Positions 34,690 to 46,072 are shown, numbered from the stretch's first letter. The stretch is DNA of 64,000 nucleotides from Tachypleus tridentatus (GCF_004210375.1 NC_134833.1:140608127-140672126), one strand, 5' to 3'. Numbers and translations are program-made. Notes: generated from the sequence alone by a model not told the origin.

Positions 34690-35660
34690 ATCGATCCTTT
34701 AGAACAACAGAAACCCTGAGCTCTTCAATAAGTTGATGTTCCTCTGACAAATTGCTTTCTTTGAAATTACCCAATTCGATGTTCTTTCACCAATGTACTT
34801 CCAAAGACGATCACAGAGAATGACATTTGGCTTGTATAACCTGTCGTGTATTCTGTAATTCACACCATCGATTCTTTTCAGCACAACATATGGCCATTCC
34901 CAACTGCTGCTTAACTTTGAAGTCCATTCTTTCTAAAAGTAGGGCTTAAAAAACCGTAACATGTCATCTTGATGAAACTTAGTCTTATCAGGATTAACAA
35001 CGTAATGACATTTTATTTTTGGTCATTAGCTAATTTATGTCTCTCCCAGGTAAAGTCATATGTGATATCATTAGTATTCCTTAGTATCTCTACACCTTTT
35101 TTTGTGAACCTGCTGAATAACTATCATCTGGACGTGAGTACAAAAAAGTCCAACGGAATTTTCCCAAATATTGGTAACGATGATATGTTGCCTTTATCTT
35201 AATTTACTGCAATTCAGTACCTCATAAATCACAATGAAAGATCATGAAGCTACTAATTGTTTAAAAGTGTACAGTTGCATCTCTCACTGTTCCATAAGTA
35301 GATACATGTAAGGCTGTTGATCTGGTCTTTTTTTATTCCAATAATCTGACACATTTTTACAAACAAAGATTATGCCAACTTTTGTCTCTGATCTGAATGA
35401 AGTTCCATTGGCATCACACCTCTTAAAATTATATTATTGACAAATTTTCTTGTTAGGATTTAGTTTCTAGCAATGAACAACATATGCTTTTGTAAATTTG
35501 GTGAAACAGTCCATAACAACCACGATGTATTTATTCCGATTAGGTCTGTTCACTGGTATGTCTAACTGCAAAAACACTTTTTCTGGACTACTTCAACAAT
35601 TTAACTACTCAATCCAGTTTCAGAAGTAAGCTGGGCAGTTCAACAACATTGTTTCATCAA
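34690..35660 (-). pseudogene. Ty3/gypsy integrase relic
   Basis: On the minus strand, a core-domain motif NKYIVVVMDCFTKFTKAY (about 35555-35500) matches the gypsy integrase pattern 'YILVV.DYFTKW.EAY'. Degraded sequence follows, then the typical C-terminal end with VLKRIDGVNYRI and CDRLWKYIGERTSNWV (34884-34770). Stops and frameshifts occur throughout and no LTRs were found. This is a dead fragment of an LTR retrotransposon. Confidence 0.72.
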
Positions 35661-35879
35661 GTAAGCCATGAATTACTATGGAAAGGTATCAAAGGAAATA
35701 CGTTTAGTTTGAAATCATTTCCAAAGTGAATGGGTGGAATAGTGTACAGCAAACTATCCTTTCTCCTGTCACTTTAAAAGTATTGATATTAACAACATTC
35801 AACAATCTTCGAGATGAGAGTTGTCACAACCATTAAGCACTTGTAGCTGTCTTATCCAACAGGTTCTCAGTGAGATACA

Positions 35880-36150
35880 AAAGGATGTATTCAAAGCATG
35901 GTTGAGGAGCAGCGGATGTAGAGATGAAAGGTCCTTAATGAACTTGAGGATATTTGAAAAAGGCTTGCCTAATTATCTAGACAAGATTTTCTAAGTTAAA
36001 TTATGTATTTGTTGGCACGTGCAAAATTCATAGATGCTATAACAGATGAGGATATGGAATTAGGCTGAAGCAATGTAGGTGTCAATCTTTAAAAGAAGTT
36101 TTTCCATTGGCAACGGGACATAAAACGTTTAAAATCATAGAAAAACAATT
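35880..36150 (+). pseudogene. gypsy gag relic
   Basis: Frames on the plus strand give RDERSLMNLRIF and, after a break, ARAKFIDAITDEDMELG followed by SLKE. This resembles the conserved gypsy gag block 'L..D.FIDA..D..M.LR......SL.EA'. It is opposite in orientation to the adjacent integrase relic, so the two are separate or rearranged pieces. Confidence 0.5.
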
Positions 36151-36471
36151 AAAGGTACTATTTAAAACAGTGGCGGATTTAAAGCTTAGGGACTAATAAT
36201 TTTTGTGCGCTCTACATCACATGTAATTTTACATAGAATAAAATTATCAATGAGACCAATTAAGACTGGGTCTGACTCTTTCTAACTCCTACCTAAATAC
36301 ATCACCGATTTAAGAATTATGGGACCATCAGATCAATTAATATTTGAACTTCAACTTCCTATAATGTCAGCAGCCAATCAGCATTCACATAGGCCATTTA
36401 TTTAGTTCTCTCCACTGTACTGTGCTAACATATGTTATTTATCGTTTTACTTCACAGTTTGTCAGGAATAT
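36151..36471. other. no gene recognised
   Basis: May contain the 5' untranslated part or terminal repeat of the Tigger-like relic that follows, but no terminal inverted repeat was identified. Confidence 0.35.
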
Positions 36472-36484
36472 GAAAAGCAAGTGA

Positions 36485-36729
36485 TTTTGTTTTTCGCGCA
36501 AAGCTACATGTCCCTAATTTAGCAGCGTAAGACTAGAGGGAAGGCAGCTAGTCATCACCACCCACCGCCTACTCATGGTCTACTCTTTTACCAATGAATA
36601 GTGGGATTGACCATCACATTATAACGCCCCCACGGCTCAAAGGATGAGCATATTTGATGTAACGGGGATTCGAACCCGCGACCCTCGGATTACCAGTCGA
36701 TTGTCTTAACCACCTGGCCATGCCTGACC
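36485..36729 (-). mobile_element. SINE-A copy inserted at the start of the Tigger relic
   Basis: Tail TTTTGTTTTTCGCGCAAAGC, body missing part of the 'CTCGAGGGCTATC' section, head CCACCTGGCCATGCCTGACC. A perfect 13-bp target-site duplication GAAAAGCAAGTGA lies at 36472-36484 and 36730-36742. Confidence 0.93.
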
Positions 36730-38260
36730 GAAAAGCAAGTGAAAATGCGCAAAGTGTACGTAAACTGTCTAAAAAAAGCATTTCTATGGAGAAGAAGTTG
36801 GAAGTTATATGGCGATTTGGAGCTGGCGAGCGAGAGAATGATATCTGTCGTTATTTAGGTTTAAACACATCAACCAATGGAACAAGTTTATTAAACGCTG
36901 AGAAGACAAAAGCATCTGCTTAATTCAGCACTTCATTAACTGCTACAAAATTAACGTTCCTAACGTTCACGAAGCAATTTGAAGAAAAAAGTGGAAAACT
37001 GTTCGTGCACTGGATTGCTGACCAAACCCAGTGTGATACACCAATGAGCCAATCCTCCATTATCTACAAGACAAAAAGCATTTACGAACACCTAATATAA
37101 CAAGAAGGCAAGGGATCAACCATGGAAACTTTCACGCTGTGTCAAAGTTGGTTTTACAACTTTAAAAAGATTGTGAAATCTCCACAGTGCATGAGTTAGC
37201 AGCAAATCTGTTAGGACTGATGCTGAGACAGCAGGAAAATCTCCTTATTAAATGAAGCAAGTTACTGAAAGTGATGACTTTTTTCCGAATCTCGTGTTTA
37301 ATATAGATTAAATAGGACTATTTTGGAAGTGCATGCTAATGCATACCTTTACCCATCATGAAGAGAAGCATTTTCCATTCATTAACGGTACCAAGTATCG
37401 CCCTGTGCTTGAAATTCAAACCGCTACTTGTTTATTACTTTGAAATAGCTAGAACTGTGAAGGGTTTCTCTAAGGCACATTTGTTTCTAACATGGATGTC
37501 AAATAGGAAAGCGTGGGTGACACAGAATATTTGTATTGATTGGCTCATAAACTAATTTTATCCCATTGTCGAATCGTATTGCGAAGATAATGGATTTGAA
37601 CCGAAGGCATTGTTACTTTTTGCTAACGTTCCAAGTCATTCATAAAACCTTCCAAACCTTCGGACTCCACTACCTGTTAAAATTGTCTTCCTTCCACCCA
37701 ACACCACCTCCTTGCTTCAGCCATTTAACCAAGGTATTATTGCTATGTTTAAGGTACATTATCTGAAGTGCACGTTTTGTCAGGTAGTCGAAACTAGAGA
37801 CGAAGAAGATAAATATTCAATAAAGGAAAGTTTGGAAGTCATATAACATCACCGAAGCAACTGACGACACCAAAGAGGTGTGGAAGGAAGCTACAGCCAC
37901 TTATGTGAATGGTGTTTGGCAGAAGGTATGGCTTGATATTGTTACTGATTACAATAGTTTTGCTGAGTAGGAAATGTCTGTGGTAATTGGAAATAATCAC
38001 TAAGACGGACAATTAAGTAGGACTGCATGAAGTTGATGAGAATGTGAAGGAGCTATTTGAATTTCAGAAGGAAGTTTTGACAAATGAAGAGTTATAAGAA
38101 ATTGCTGAATAACAAGTCAGAGAAGTGAACACAGAAGGAGTTCAATCAGAGAGGACCCTCGAAAGAAAATGTTTTACAAATATTTTTGACAATTTCATAG
38201 AATTGCTAGATCCCCTCTTTGAGAACGATCCAGCTGAATCGTAAGGCAGGATATTCATGG
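36730..38260 (+). pseudogene. pogo/Tigger-type transposase relic
   Basis: KASENAQSVRKLSKKSISME followed by KKLEVIWRFGAGERENDICR is the CENP-B/Tigger N-terminal helix-turn-helix ('ITME.KL.II...E.GE....IAR.LGL..ST'). Later, across frames, motifs of the DDE domain appear: LTWMSNRKAWVT (about 37480-37510), LLLLANVPSHS (about 37615) where LL.DNAPGH is usual, and PPNTTSLLQPFNQGIIAMFK (about 37690-37750), the Tigger 'P.NTTS..QPMDQG'. The second catalytic aspartate is replaced and the Q-P-M-D-Q-G site reads F-N. Many stops and shifts are present. The spurious ATG at 36720 lies in the SINE; the original start was at the SINE insertion point. Confidence 0.8.
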
Positions 38261-39328
38261 TTTCTTGTCCTGCTATAAATAACTCCTGTAGATAGAGTTC
38301 AAGGCACTCCAGACAACCCTTGTAAAGTTATTCAAGAATAAATCTGCATCTACAACATCATCCTATCCCTCTTTGAATCCCTCACCCAGGTCCATCTCTC
38401 ACCACTGTTGGATTAAATGAGCAAGAGTGCAGTAGGAGTGATGGCAGCTGGTGGATTATACAGTTACGAAAGGTCCAAAATAAGACAATAGTCAGTGTTG
38501 TTCAATATTTTAGTATTCTTATGTATTGACAGAAAAAAAACAATTAATATACGTTATTTGAGGGATCAATTTGAGCTTATAGCATACATAAGTGCTCATC
38601 TTAGTTTATTAGATTGGGATTAACAAACGTTTACTTGGTAGTTCGTACCAACATTTTGACAAACAGTCAGGCAACGTGGGGATCATCGTCATATATAAAC
38701 TTTAGACAACTCAGAGAACAACTGGATGTTGAAATTGTCTCCCTGATTGATGTTTAGCAATACCTTATTTACTGCAAGAGATGTCTGCCTAGAATTCATT
38801 GCGCTATTTAAAATTGCGTTAAACGAAATTATTGTGGCATACTGAACAACTTAAGAGATGTCTACAGGCTGTTTGCTGAATATTTTTTAGCTCAGGCTCT
38901 AAAACTTGCTCCTTACTGACATGATGTATGGCTCTCTCCTAGAGAAGATCTCTCACAATGTCCACAATAATATGTGGAGTGGTTAAGGTCTTAATTAATA
39001 GCTGTAGCCATACAATACTGATGAATCTCTCATACACTGACTTGACCAGAAGTCTGACATTAACAACAACATTTTGGAGGAGAACAAGGATGCCGTTTCA
39101 AGTGAGATAAACTCACTCGACAAGGAGTAAGGAGCTGAAGGTCTTGCTGTATATATTGAGCAAGATGATGAATTGACGTAGTTTGAAGTGAAATACAGTT
39201 TTAACTTCGAATAAACCACTTTTGATGGCCTTATAATTGACATAGATGGGACAAATTGATATCATTGATTGTAGGATTACGGATCGAAAGTAAGTGGTTA
39301 TTTTTAGTTTTCACGTTGTAAATGGATA
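38261..39328. other. no gene identified; possible decayed coding relic
   Basis: A plus-strand frame around 39030-39230 reads coding-like pieces (KSDINNNILEENKDAVSSEI, GLAVYIEQDDELT) between stops. I cannot assign it. It follows the Tigger relic and may be part of another transposon. Confidence 0.35.
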
Positions 39329-39330
39329 TA

Positions 39331-40904
39331 CACTGCTGGTCAAAATCTTAAGGCCAATGAACGTAAAAAAATATGCATTTTGCGTTGCTAGACTCAACCA
39401 TTTATTTGAGTAGTGCTTCGAAAAATAAAAATAAGAAAAGGGAAAATAAAAATAATAAAAAATTAGCATTTAATACGGAAAATATGAACATTATGAAATT
39501 AGCCTAAATACTAGCTGGTCAAAACTTTAAGACCATACTGAAACGAAGCGTTAATCGGTAAACACGTAACAAAATTTAGTCATTTGTGTTCAAGCATTAT
39601 CATTGTCAAGATCTCACACTGACATCTCCTGTGTTACATTGGGTAAAAACATGACAGAGGCTAAAACGTTGACAGAGTTTGAACATGGCAGAATTGTCAA
39701 GCTGCACAAGCAAGGTATTTCTCAACGTGCCATTGCTGGTGAGATTGGGCGTAGTAAAACTGCTGTTGCAAATTTCTTGAAAGACCCTAATGGATACGGA
39801 ACTAGAATTTCAAGTGGTCGGCCCAAGAAAATTTCGCCAGCGTTGAGCAGGAGGATTCGATGGGTTGTCCGGCAAGACACCATCCGTTCGTCGAACCAGA
39901 TTAAGGTCCTTACGGGCGCAGAATGCAGCTCAAGAACAATAAGACGGCATCTACGAGAGAAAGGTTTTACAAACCGTAAACGTCTTTAAAGGCCATGCTT
40001 CCTTCTACACCACGAAACAGCTCGGTTAAACTTTGCTGAGAAGCACTAAACATGGAACGTAGAAAAGTGGAAGAAGGTTTTGTTCTCTGATGAGAAAGAA
40101 TTTAATCTGGATGGTCCAGATGGCTTCCAACGTTACTGGCACGATAAGGATATCCCACCGGAGACGTTTTCTACATAACACAGTGGAGGAGGCTCCATCA
40201 TGATCTGGAGTGCTTTCTCCTTCCATGGAATAATGTAGCTTCAGGTTTATACAGGGGCGTCAAACAGCAGCTGGCTACATTGGCATGTTGGAGAGAGCAT
40301 CCTTATTGACTGAAGGCCCTCGCTTGTGTGGAAATGACTGGATCTTTCATCAGGACAATGCTGCAATCCAAAATGCCCGCAGGACAAAGGACTTTTTCAT
40401 GGCGAATAATGTGATTCTTGTGGACAATCCAGCGTGTTCGCCCGAACTGAACCCCATTGAAAATGTTTGTGATTGAATGGCAAGGGAAGTCTGTAGAAAT
40501 GGACGTCAATTCCAAACAGTGCATGATCTTCGTGAAGCCATCTTCACCACTTGGAATAACATTCCAGCCAGCCTTCTGCAAACGCTTATATTGACCATGC
40601 CAAAGCGAATGTTTGATGTTATTCGCAATGACGGCTGTGCATCTCACTACTGAGCTCTCTTGTTCCCACCCTGTTTAGGACTTCTTTTTGGTATGGTCTT
40701 AAACTTTTGACCAGCTAGTATTTAGGCTAATTTTATAGTATTCACATTTTCCCTATTAAATGTTTAAAAAGTTTTATATTTTGATTTTCCCTTTTCTTAT
40801 TTTTCATATTTCGAAGCTCTACTCAAATAAGTGGTTGAGTCTAACAACGCAAAATGCATGTGTTTTCTTCATGTTCATTGGCCTTAAAATTTTGGCCAGC
40901 AGCG
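39331..40904 (+). mobile_element. Tc1-like transposon, copy 1 (IR/DR termini)
   Basis: TA at 39329-39330 precedes CACTGCTGGTCAAAATC. The right end is its inverse (GGCCAGCAGCG), and the flanking TA has decayed to AA. The terminal repeats are long, about 210 bp, and each contains two related direct repeats. The outer one is CTGCTGGTCAAAATCTTAAGG; the inner one is GCTGGTCAAAACTTTAAGACC-like, at 39512-39536 and, inverted, about 40693-40720. This is the IR/DR layout of some Tc1 elements. The element is inactive because its transposase is broken. Confidence 0.92.
39651..40710 (+). pseudogene. Tc1-like transposase pseudogene, copy 1
   Basis: The likely start is MTEAKTLTEFEHGRIVKLHK; an earlier in-frame ATG at 39603 gives only 16 extra residues. 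Paired-type helix-turn-helix motifs follow (ISQRAIAGEIGRSKTAVANF; ISSGRPKKISPALSRRIRW). The first frame ends at 39989 after FTNRKRL. Catalytic motifs then appear in broken frames: [12 protein letters not shown] (first D, about 40083), FHQDNAAIQNA (second D, about 40345) and NPIENV (E, about 40455), giving a DD34E arrangement. The original stop at 40708 lies inside the inner terminal repeat. Multiple stops make it inactive. Confidence 0.9.
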
Positions 40905-41459
40905 AATATATACTTAGTACAATGTATGCAATATATTGATTTCCACATGATTATTATACAGACTGGAAGACTTTTTATTTTCAAGACTATGAGACCAAAA
41001 AGTGACTCTTACTTTTTAAATTATAAAGTACATTTTAGTTACAGGAGATATCCGCCGGATATCAGATGATAACTAGTGATTATCGCAGTTAGTATGGGTG
41101 TTGTTAGTAGATAGAAGGCCCAACATATCATCGTTTTTTATGACTGAAGATGATAACAAGGAGATCACAAGGACATTGCAACCCTTCTTTCTGAACTATC
41201 AGAATGTAAACGCCACAGGTTTGAAGTAAGGGCAAAAGATATTGAGCCTCATAGTTGAGATGGGTAGGCGTATCTTTTGTGTGTTCTTTGTTTTTAATTT
41301 ATTAAGTGTTATATATATATATTTGCACTTCTGTTTATATGTCTTTATAGGACATTTTATTTCATAAATATATGTATCTACATTTCTTTATTACTTTATT
41401 ATGTTTGGGTTTAATTATCTATGCTAAGATTGTCACCTAATTTACTTTATAAGAGTCGA
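40905..41459. other. no gene recognised
   Basis: AT-rich; short TA run near 41310. Confidence 0.45.
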
Positions 41460-41588
41460 GTTTTGTTCGAAGTTAAACACAAAACTGCACAATGGGCCAT
41501 CTGTGCTTTGCGCACTTTGGTATCGAAACTTGATTTCTGGCGTAGTAAGTCCATATAGATATATATACACCGCTGTGCCACTGGGGGA
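41460..41588 (-). mobile_element. SINE-B copy
   Basis: GTTCGAAGTTAAACACAAAA, GGCCATCTGTGCTTTGCGC, GGTATCGAAACTTG and CACCGCTGTGCCACTGGGGG form the reverse SINE-B; a short ATATATAT expansion lies inside. Confidence 0.85.
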
Positions 41589-42017
41589 CTGACTACTTTA
41601 TAAGCTAGGGTTGAAACATCGGTGACTTAAAAAGGTGTATTGACTCTTACTTTATAAGTTACTGAGTGAATTTTCTGGTATGGAATGTCATCTGAAGCTT
41701 TCAGGGAATCACTCATAATCTAGCTGAGCGGTAAGTACTCTACGGAATATGCTGTGTATTTGTTAGATTCTTCCCCATAAACCTGGAGAATATATGGTGA
41801 TGCTACATGCAGTAAGTAAGTTGTATTTCCTCTGATATACAATAGTAACGGTAACAGCATGAACATTAATCCTGACTATCAAGGGTTTGAGCTGAAAAAT
41901 GTTTGTTCAGTTGAATTCTGCCACCTGTTGTTTAATTTGCGAAAACGAGTTCTTTTTATTGCTCCTAGATGGCAGCATTACATGCAACAGATACTATGCT
42001 TTGAAATTAACCGAATA
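41589..42017. other. no gene recognised
   Basis: Nothing recognised. Confidence 0.45.
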
Positions 42018-42102
42018 ATTTGTTTGTTTTTTTGGAATTAAGCATAAAGCTACACAACTGGCTGTCTATGTTCTGCTCACCACGGGTATCGAAAGCTAGA
42101 AG
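42018..42102 (-). mobile_element. SINE-B copy, lacking head
   Basis: TTTGTTTTTTTGGAATTAAGC, GCTGTCTATGTTCTGCTC and CACCACGGGTATCGAAAGC; the head is replaced by a GAAA-rich run. Confidence 0.78.
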
Positions 42103-42623
42103 AAAGAAAGAAAAGAAAGAACAGCAGCTGGAGGTATAAATTAGTAAAGCATATGACAATGTGAAGTGGTGGTATATGTATAAGGAAATATATACATAAA
42201 AATAAATGTATGTATCTGTTGCCTTACAAGTTTGTTATAACCAAAAATGAGCCGAAACAAAAATAAATTAAAAAACGAAAACGCTGCACTAATTGAAAGG
42301 ATCCCAGGATACAAGATAATGTGGGATATAAAATGTACCCTATGTTTTGGAGATGACTGAAGAAGTAGAACCCACACTGCGGTGGGGATACACCGTACAT
42401 CAGCTTCAACCTCCGTGTGCAGTCTCACATAAAAAAAAAATAAAGGAAGAGCAATAGAAGTAATAGATATAGAAATAGAAAGTAGGAGGGCGAGATGTGA
42501 ATGTTCAAGCCCACAACATCCTACATCTATATTACACTTCACTGCCTGAAGACAGTTGTGGGAAGGTGACTACTCTCCAAAGTAAAGAAGAAGAAAAAAT
42601 AAGAATAAGAAAAATAAGGTACT
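42103..42623. other. purine-rich stretch, no gene recognised
   Basis: AAGAAAG-type runs lie near 42100-42120 and 42585-42620. The long minus frame 42542-42141 has no recognisable domain. Confidence 0.4.
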
Positions 42624-42636
42624 ACCATTTGAGGGT

Positions 42637-42913
42637 GGCCCGGCATGGCCTAGCGCGTAAGGCGTGCGACTCGTAATCCGAGGGTCGCGGGTTCGCGCCC
42701 GCGTCGTGCTAAACATGCTCGCCCTCCCAGCCGTGGGGGTGTATAATGTGACGGTCAATCCCACTATTCGTTGGTAAAAGAGTAGCCCAAGAGTTGGCGG
42801 TGGGTGGTGATGACTAGCTGCCTTCCCTCTAGTCTTACACTGCTAAATTAGGGACGGCTAGCACAGATAGCCCTCGAGTAGCTTTGTGCGAAATTCCCAA
42901 ACAAACAAACAAA
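42637..42913 (+). mobile_element. SINE-A copy, young-looking ('CTAGCGCG' head subtype)
   Basis: Head GGCCCGGCATGGCCTAGCGC, B box GGGTTCGCGCCCG, intact body, tail AACAAACAAACAAA. A perfect 13-bp duplication ACCATTTGAGGGT lies at 42624-42636 and 42914-42926. Confidence 0.95.
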
Positions 42914-42926
42914 ACCATTTGAGGGT

Positions 42927-43609
42927 AAGTAAGTTAAATAAACTTACCTCTTGAAGTTAGCATTTCAACCCCTATAATGGTAGAAAGGCACTAATTAGTA
43001 GCCCAGGAAACGAATTATATTAGTATTAAGGGTCCCGTCCACGTATCTATATTAACTAGTATAATTCCTAACTACCATAATTATACAAAGAACACAGCAG
43101 TAAATAACATTTGCATGAAAATAAAAGTTTGGTCTAAAATGTTAAGACCCAGAGATATGAAGTTAATTGAAATTAATGGCCTGTTCGGTAATATTTCAAG
43201 ATGTGCTACATCTGTTACTGTAATTAGTGCAAGAAATTTTAACATTGAAATATTTGGGAGGTAGTAAATTTTAATGGAATGATAGAAATAATATACAAAC
43301 TCAAATATCTCTGAGGAAACACGGTTTTAACCTCATGCTTTTATTAAGAATAGTGCACTATATTTTGAATCGATTCAGTTGACATTTATAAATATGTGAA
43401 GTTATTAGGAGTAAATGAAATTCACATATAATAATTTTAATATCATATCGACCATAAACTTGGTGTTCCTAGTATTTTACTTGGTTGTGTTAGAATATTT
43501 TCAGTCATTTAAATTAAAGTTTTGTAATAATCACACAGTTTTAAATTAAAATTTTTACTAATCATATAGTACAAGGTATAGTTTGGTTAATTTTACGTAA
43601 AAGCATTTA
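42927..43609. other. no gene recognised
   Basis: AT-rich; nothing recognised. Confidence 0.45.
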
Positions 43610-43662
43610 TTGCTAAAAACAATAATTTAAGAGGTTTTATAGCAACATGCGAGTAAAATATA
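43610..43662. repeat. left arm of a 53-bp-armed palindrome split by a transposon
   Basis: The reverse complement of this arm matches 45234-45286 at 51 of 53 positions. The arms begin at the duplicated TA that flanks the Tc1-like element, so before insertion they formed a near-perfect palindrome centred on the target TA. Confidence 0.9.
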
Positions 43663-45233
43663 CACTGCTGGCCAAAATCTTAAGGCCAATGAACGTAAAG
43701 TAAAAATATGCATTTTGCGTTGTTAGACTCAACCACTTTTTTGAGTAGAGCTTCGAAAGATGAAAATAAGAAAAGGGAAAATCAAAATAAACCTTTTTTA
43801 GCATTTAATAGGGAAGATGTGAACACTATGAAATTAGCCTAAATACTAGCTGGTCAAAAGTTTAAGACCATACCAAAAAGAAGTCCTAACAGGGTAGGAA
43901 ATGTCCAACAAGAGGGCTCAGTAGTGAGTTGCACGGCCGACATTGCGAATAGCTGCAAACATTCACTTGGCATGATCGATATAAGCGTTTGCAGAAGGCT
44001 GGCTGGAATGTTATTCCAAGTGGTGAAGGTGGCTTCACGAAGATCATGTACTGTTTGGAATTGACGTCCATTTCTATAGATTTCTCTTGCCATGCACCCG
44101 CAAACATTCTCAATGTGGTTCAGTTCGGGCGAACACGCTGGATGTTCCAAAAGAATCACGATATGAAAAAGTCCTTTGTCCTGCTCGTATTGTGGATTGC
44201 AGTATTGTACTGCTGAAAAATCCAGTCAATTTCACACAAGCGAGTGCATTCAGTCAATAAGAATGCTCTCTCCAATATGCCAATGTAGCCAGCTGCTGTT
44301 TGACGCCCCTGTATAACCTGAAACTCCATTGTACCATGGAAGGAGAAAGCACCCCAAATAATGATGGAACCTCCTCCACTGTGTCGTGTAGAAAATGTCT
44401 CCAGTGGGATATCTTTATCGTGTCAGTAACGTTGGAAGCTATCTAGTCCATCTAGGTTAATTTTTTTCTCATCAGAGAACAAAACCTTCGTCCACTTTTC
44501 TATGTTCCATGTTTGATACTTCTCAGCAAAGTTTAGCCGAGCTGTTTCGTGGTGTGGAAGGAAGCGTGGCCTTTGAAGACGTTTACGGTTTGTAAACCCT
44601 TTCTCTCGTAGATGCCGTCTTAATGTTCTAGAGCTGCATTCTGCGTCCGTAAGGGCCTAAATCTGGATCGACGATCGGCTGGTGTTTTGCCGGACAACCC
44701 GTCGAATCCTCTTGTTTAACGCCGGAGAAAGTTTCTTGGACCGATCACTCGAAATTTTCGTTCCATATCCCTCAGGGTCTTTTAAGACATTTGCAACAGC
44801 AGTTTTACTACACCCAATCTCACCAGCGATGGCACGTTGAGAGAGACCTTGCTTTAGCAGCTCGACAATTCTGCCACGTTCAAACTCTGTCAACTTTTTA
44901 ACCTTTGCCATGTTTTTACCCAATGTAACACAGGAGATGTCAGTATGAAATCTTGACAATGCTAATGCTTGAACACAAATGACTAAATTTCGTTACGTGT
45001 TTACCGATTAACGCTTCGTTTCAGTATGGTCTTAAAGTTTTGACCAGCTAGTATTTAGGCTAATTTCATAATGTTCATATTTTCCGTATTAAATGCTAAT
45101 TTTTTATTATTTTTATTTTCCCTTTTCTTATTTTCATTTTTCGAAGCACTACTCAAATAAGTGGTTGAGTCTAATAACGCAAAATGTATATTTTTTCTTT
45201 ATGTTCATTGGCCTAAAATTTTGGCCAGCAGTG
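43663..45233 (-). mobile_element. Tc1-like transposon, copy 2 (inverted relative to copy 1)
   Basis: Ends CACTGCTGGCCAAAATC and its inverse are flanked by an intact TA duplication (43661-43662, 45234-45235). The IR/DR termini of about 210 bp match copy 1, with inner repeats near 43850-43872 and 45025-45050. Length is 1571 bp against 1574 bp for copy 1. It sits at the exact centre of a palindromic target. Confidence 0.94.
43854..44911 (-). pseudogene. Tc1-like transposase pseudogene, copy 2
   Basis: It is the same family as copy 1, starting MAKVKKLTEFERGRIVELLK with helix-turn-helix LSQRAIAGEIGCSKTAVANV. The frame stops at 44657, resumes in the same sense and keeps [12 protein letters not shown] for the first catalytic aspartate. 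The second site reads FQQYNTAI instead of FHQDNAAI, so its aspartate is lost. NHIENV near 44115 represents the glutamate site in a shifted frame. It is clearly inactive, but the N-terminal 80 or so residues are well kept. Confidence 0.9.
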
Positions 45234-45286
45234 TATATTTTACTCGCTTGTTGCTATAAAACCTCTCAAATTATTGTTTTTAGCAA
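45234..45286. repeat. right arm of the split palindrome
   Basis: It is the inverse of 43610-43662 with two mismatches. Homology between the arms stops outside TAGCAA. Confidence 0.9.
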
Positions 45287-45729
45287 AGAAAAATTACTAT
45301 TTAGCGCGCCATCTATTGAATAATATTAGTAAACTTTTATTTAATACTAATTATTGAAAAAATCATTTCCATATTCTTGTCGCACTATCTGTTAGAAAAG
45401 TTTAATTAGAATTTAAGCTTCTTAAAAACAATTGACTTTTACCAGTTTATTCACTTTCATTTTAATTTTGCCTGATCCTTGATTTTTTTTTATGTTCATA
45501 TGATCAAGTCCTCTGTAAGTTTACGGACTTACAAGCCTAAAAAATAACATTAGAGGGTAAATTCTATGCAATAAACAGTACGCTGATAGCTCATTTCGTA
45601 TTAACAATAAATAATTAACATTATTTTTGCTGAGTTAAATTGAAAATAAGTTAAAGTAATAGAGATGATACTATGCGTAAATGATGTCTGGTACATCTGC
45701 TCGTTTCACGCTAACTGCATAATTAGGCT
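45287..45729. other. no gene recognised
   Basis: AT-rich. A tiny SINE-B-like piece (AAGTTTACGGACTTACAA) lies at 45517-45534. Confidence 0.45.
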
Positions 45730-45840
45730 TACGTGGTTGTCGTTAAATGCAAAGCTACATAATATGTTATTTGTGCTTTGCCAACAGCGGTAATCGAACC
45801 CAATTTTTAATGTTATAAGCTATCGGGTATCCCGTTGAAC
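45730..45840 (-). mobile_element. SINE-B copy, diverged
   Basis: GTTAAATGCAAAGCTACATAA, TTGTGCTTTGCCAACAGCGG and TAATCGAACCCAATTTTT follow the reverse SINE-B order. Confidence 0.72.
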
Positions 45841-46072
45841 TCATTTGTAAACATTAAATTAGAGTGAAAGGTGTTGAAACGTGATAATTATCACGTTGCT
45901 GACTATTTCTCATGCGTTTTAGTAATTAGCGTGTCGGGCAGTGGATTGAATTGTCAACGGTTCGAAAATTAATACGGCTGAAGATACTCTTTCATTCCCA
46001 GTTGTTGGTATGTTACAAAAATGGAGTCAGTCCCATTTTTCTGCTCAAAAATACTTGGCAAACTTCTAATGA

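Noticed and set aside
42141-42542. 133-codon minus-strand frame with hydrophobic segments
   Set aside because: Low-complexity, derived from purine-rich DNA; no family resemblance.
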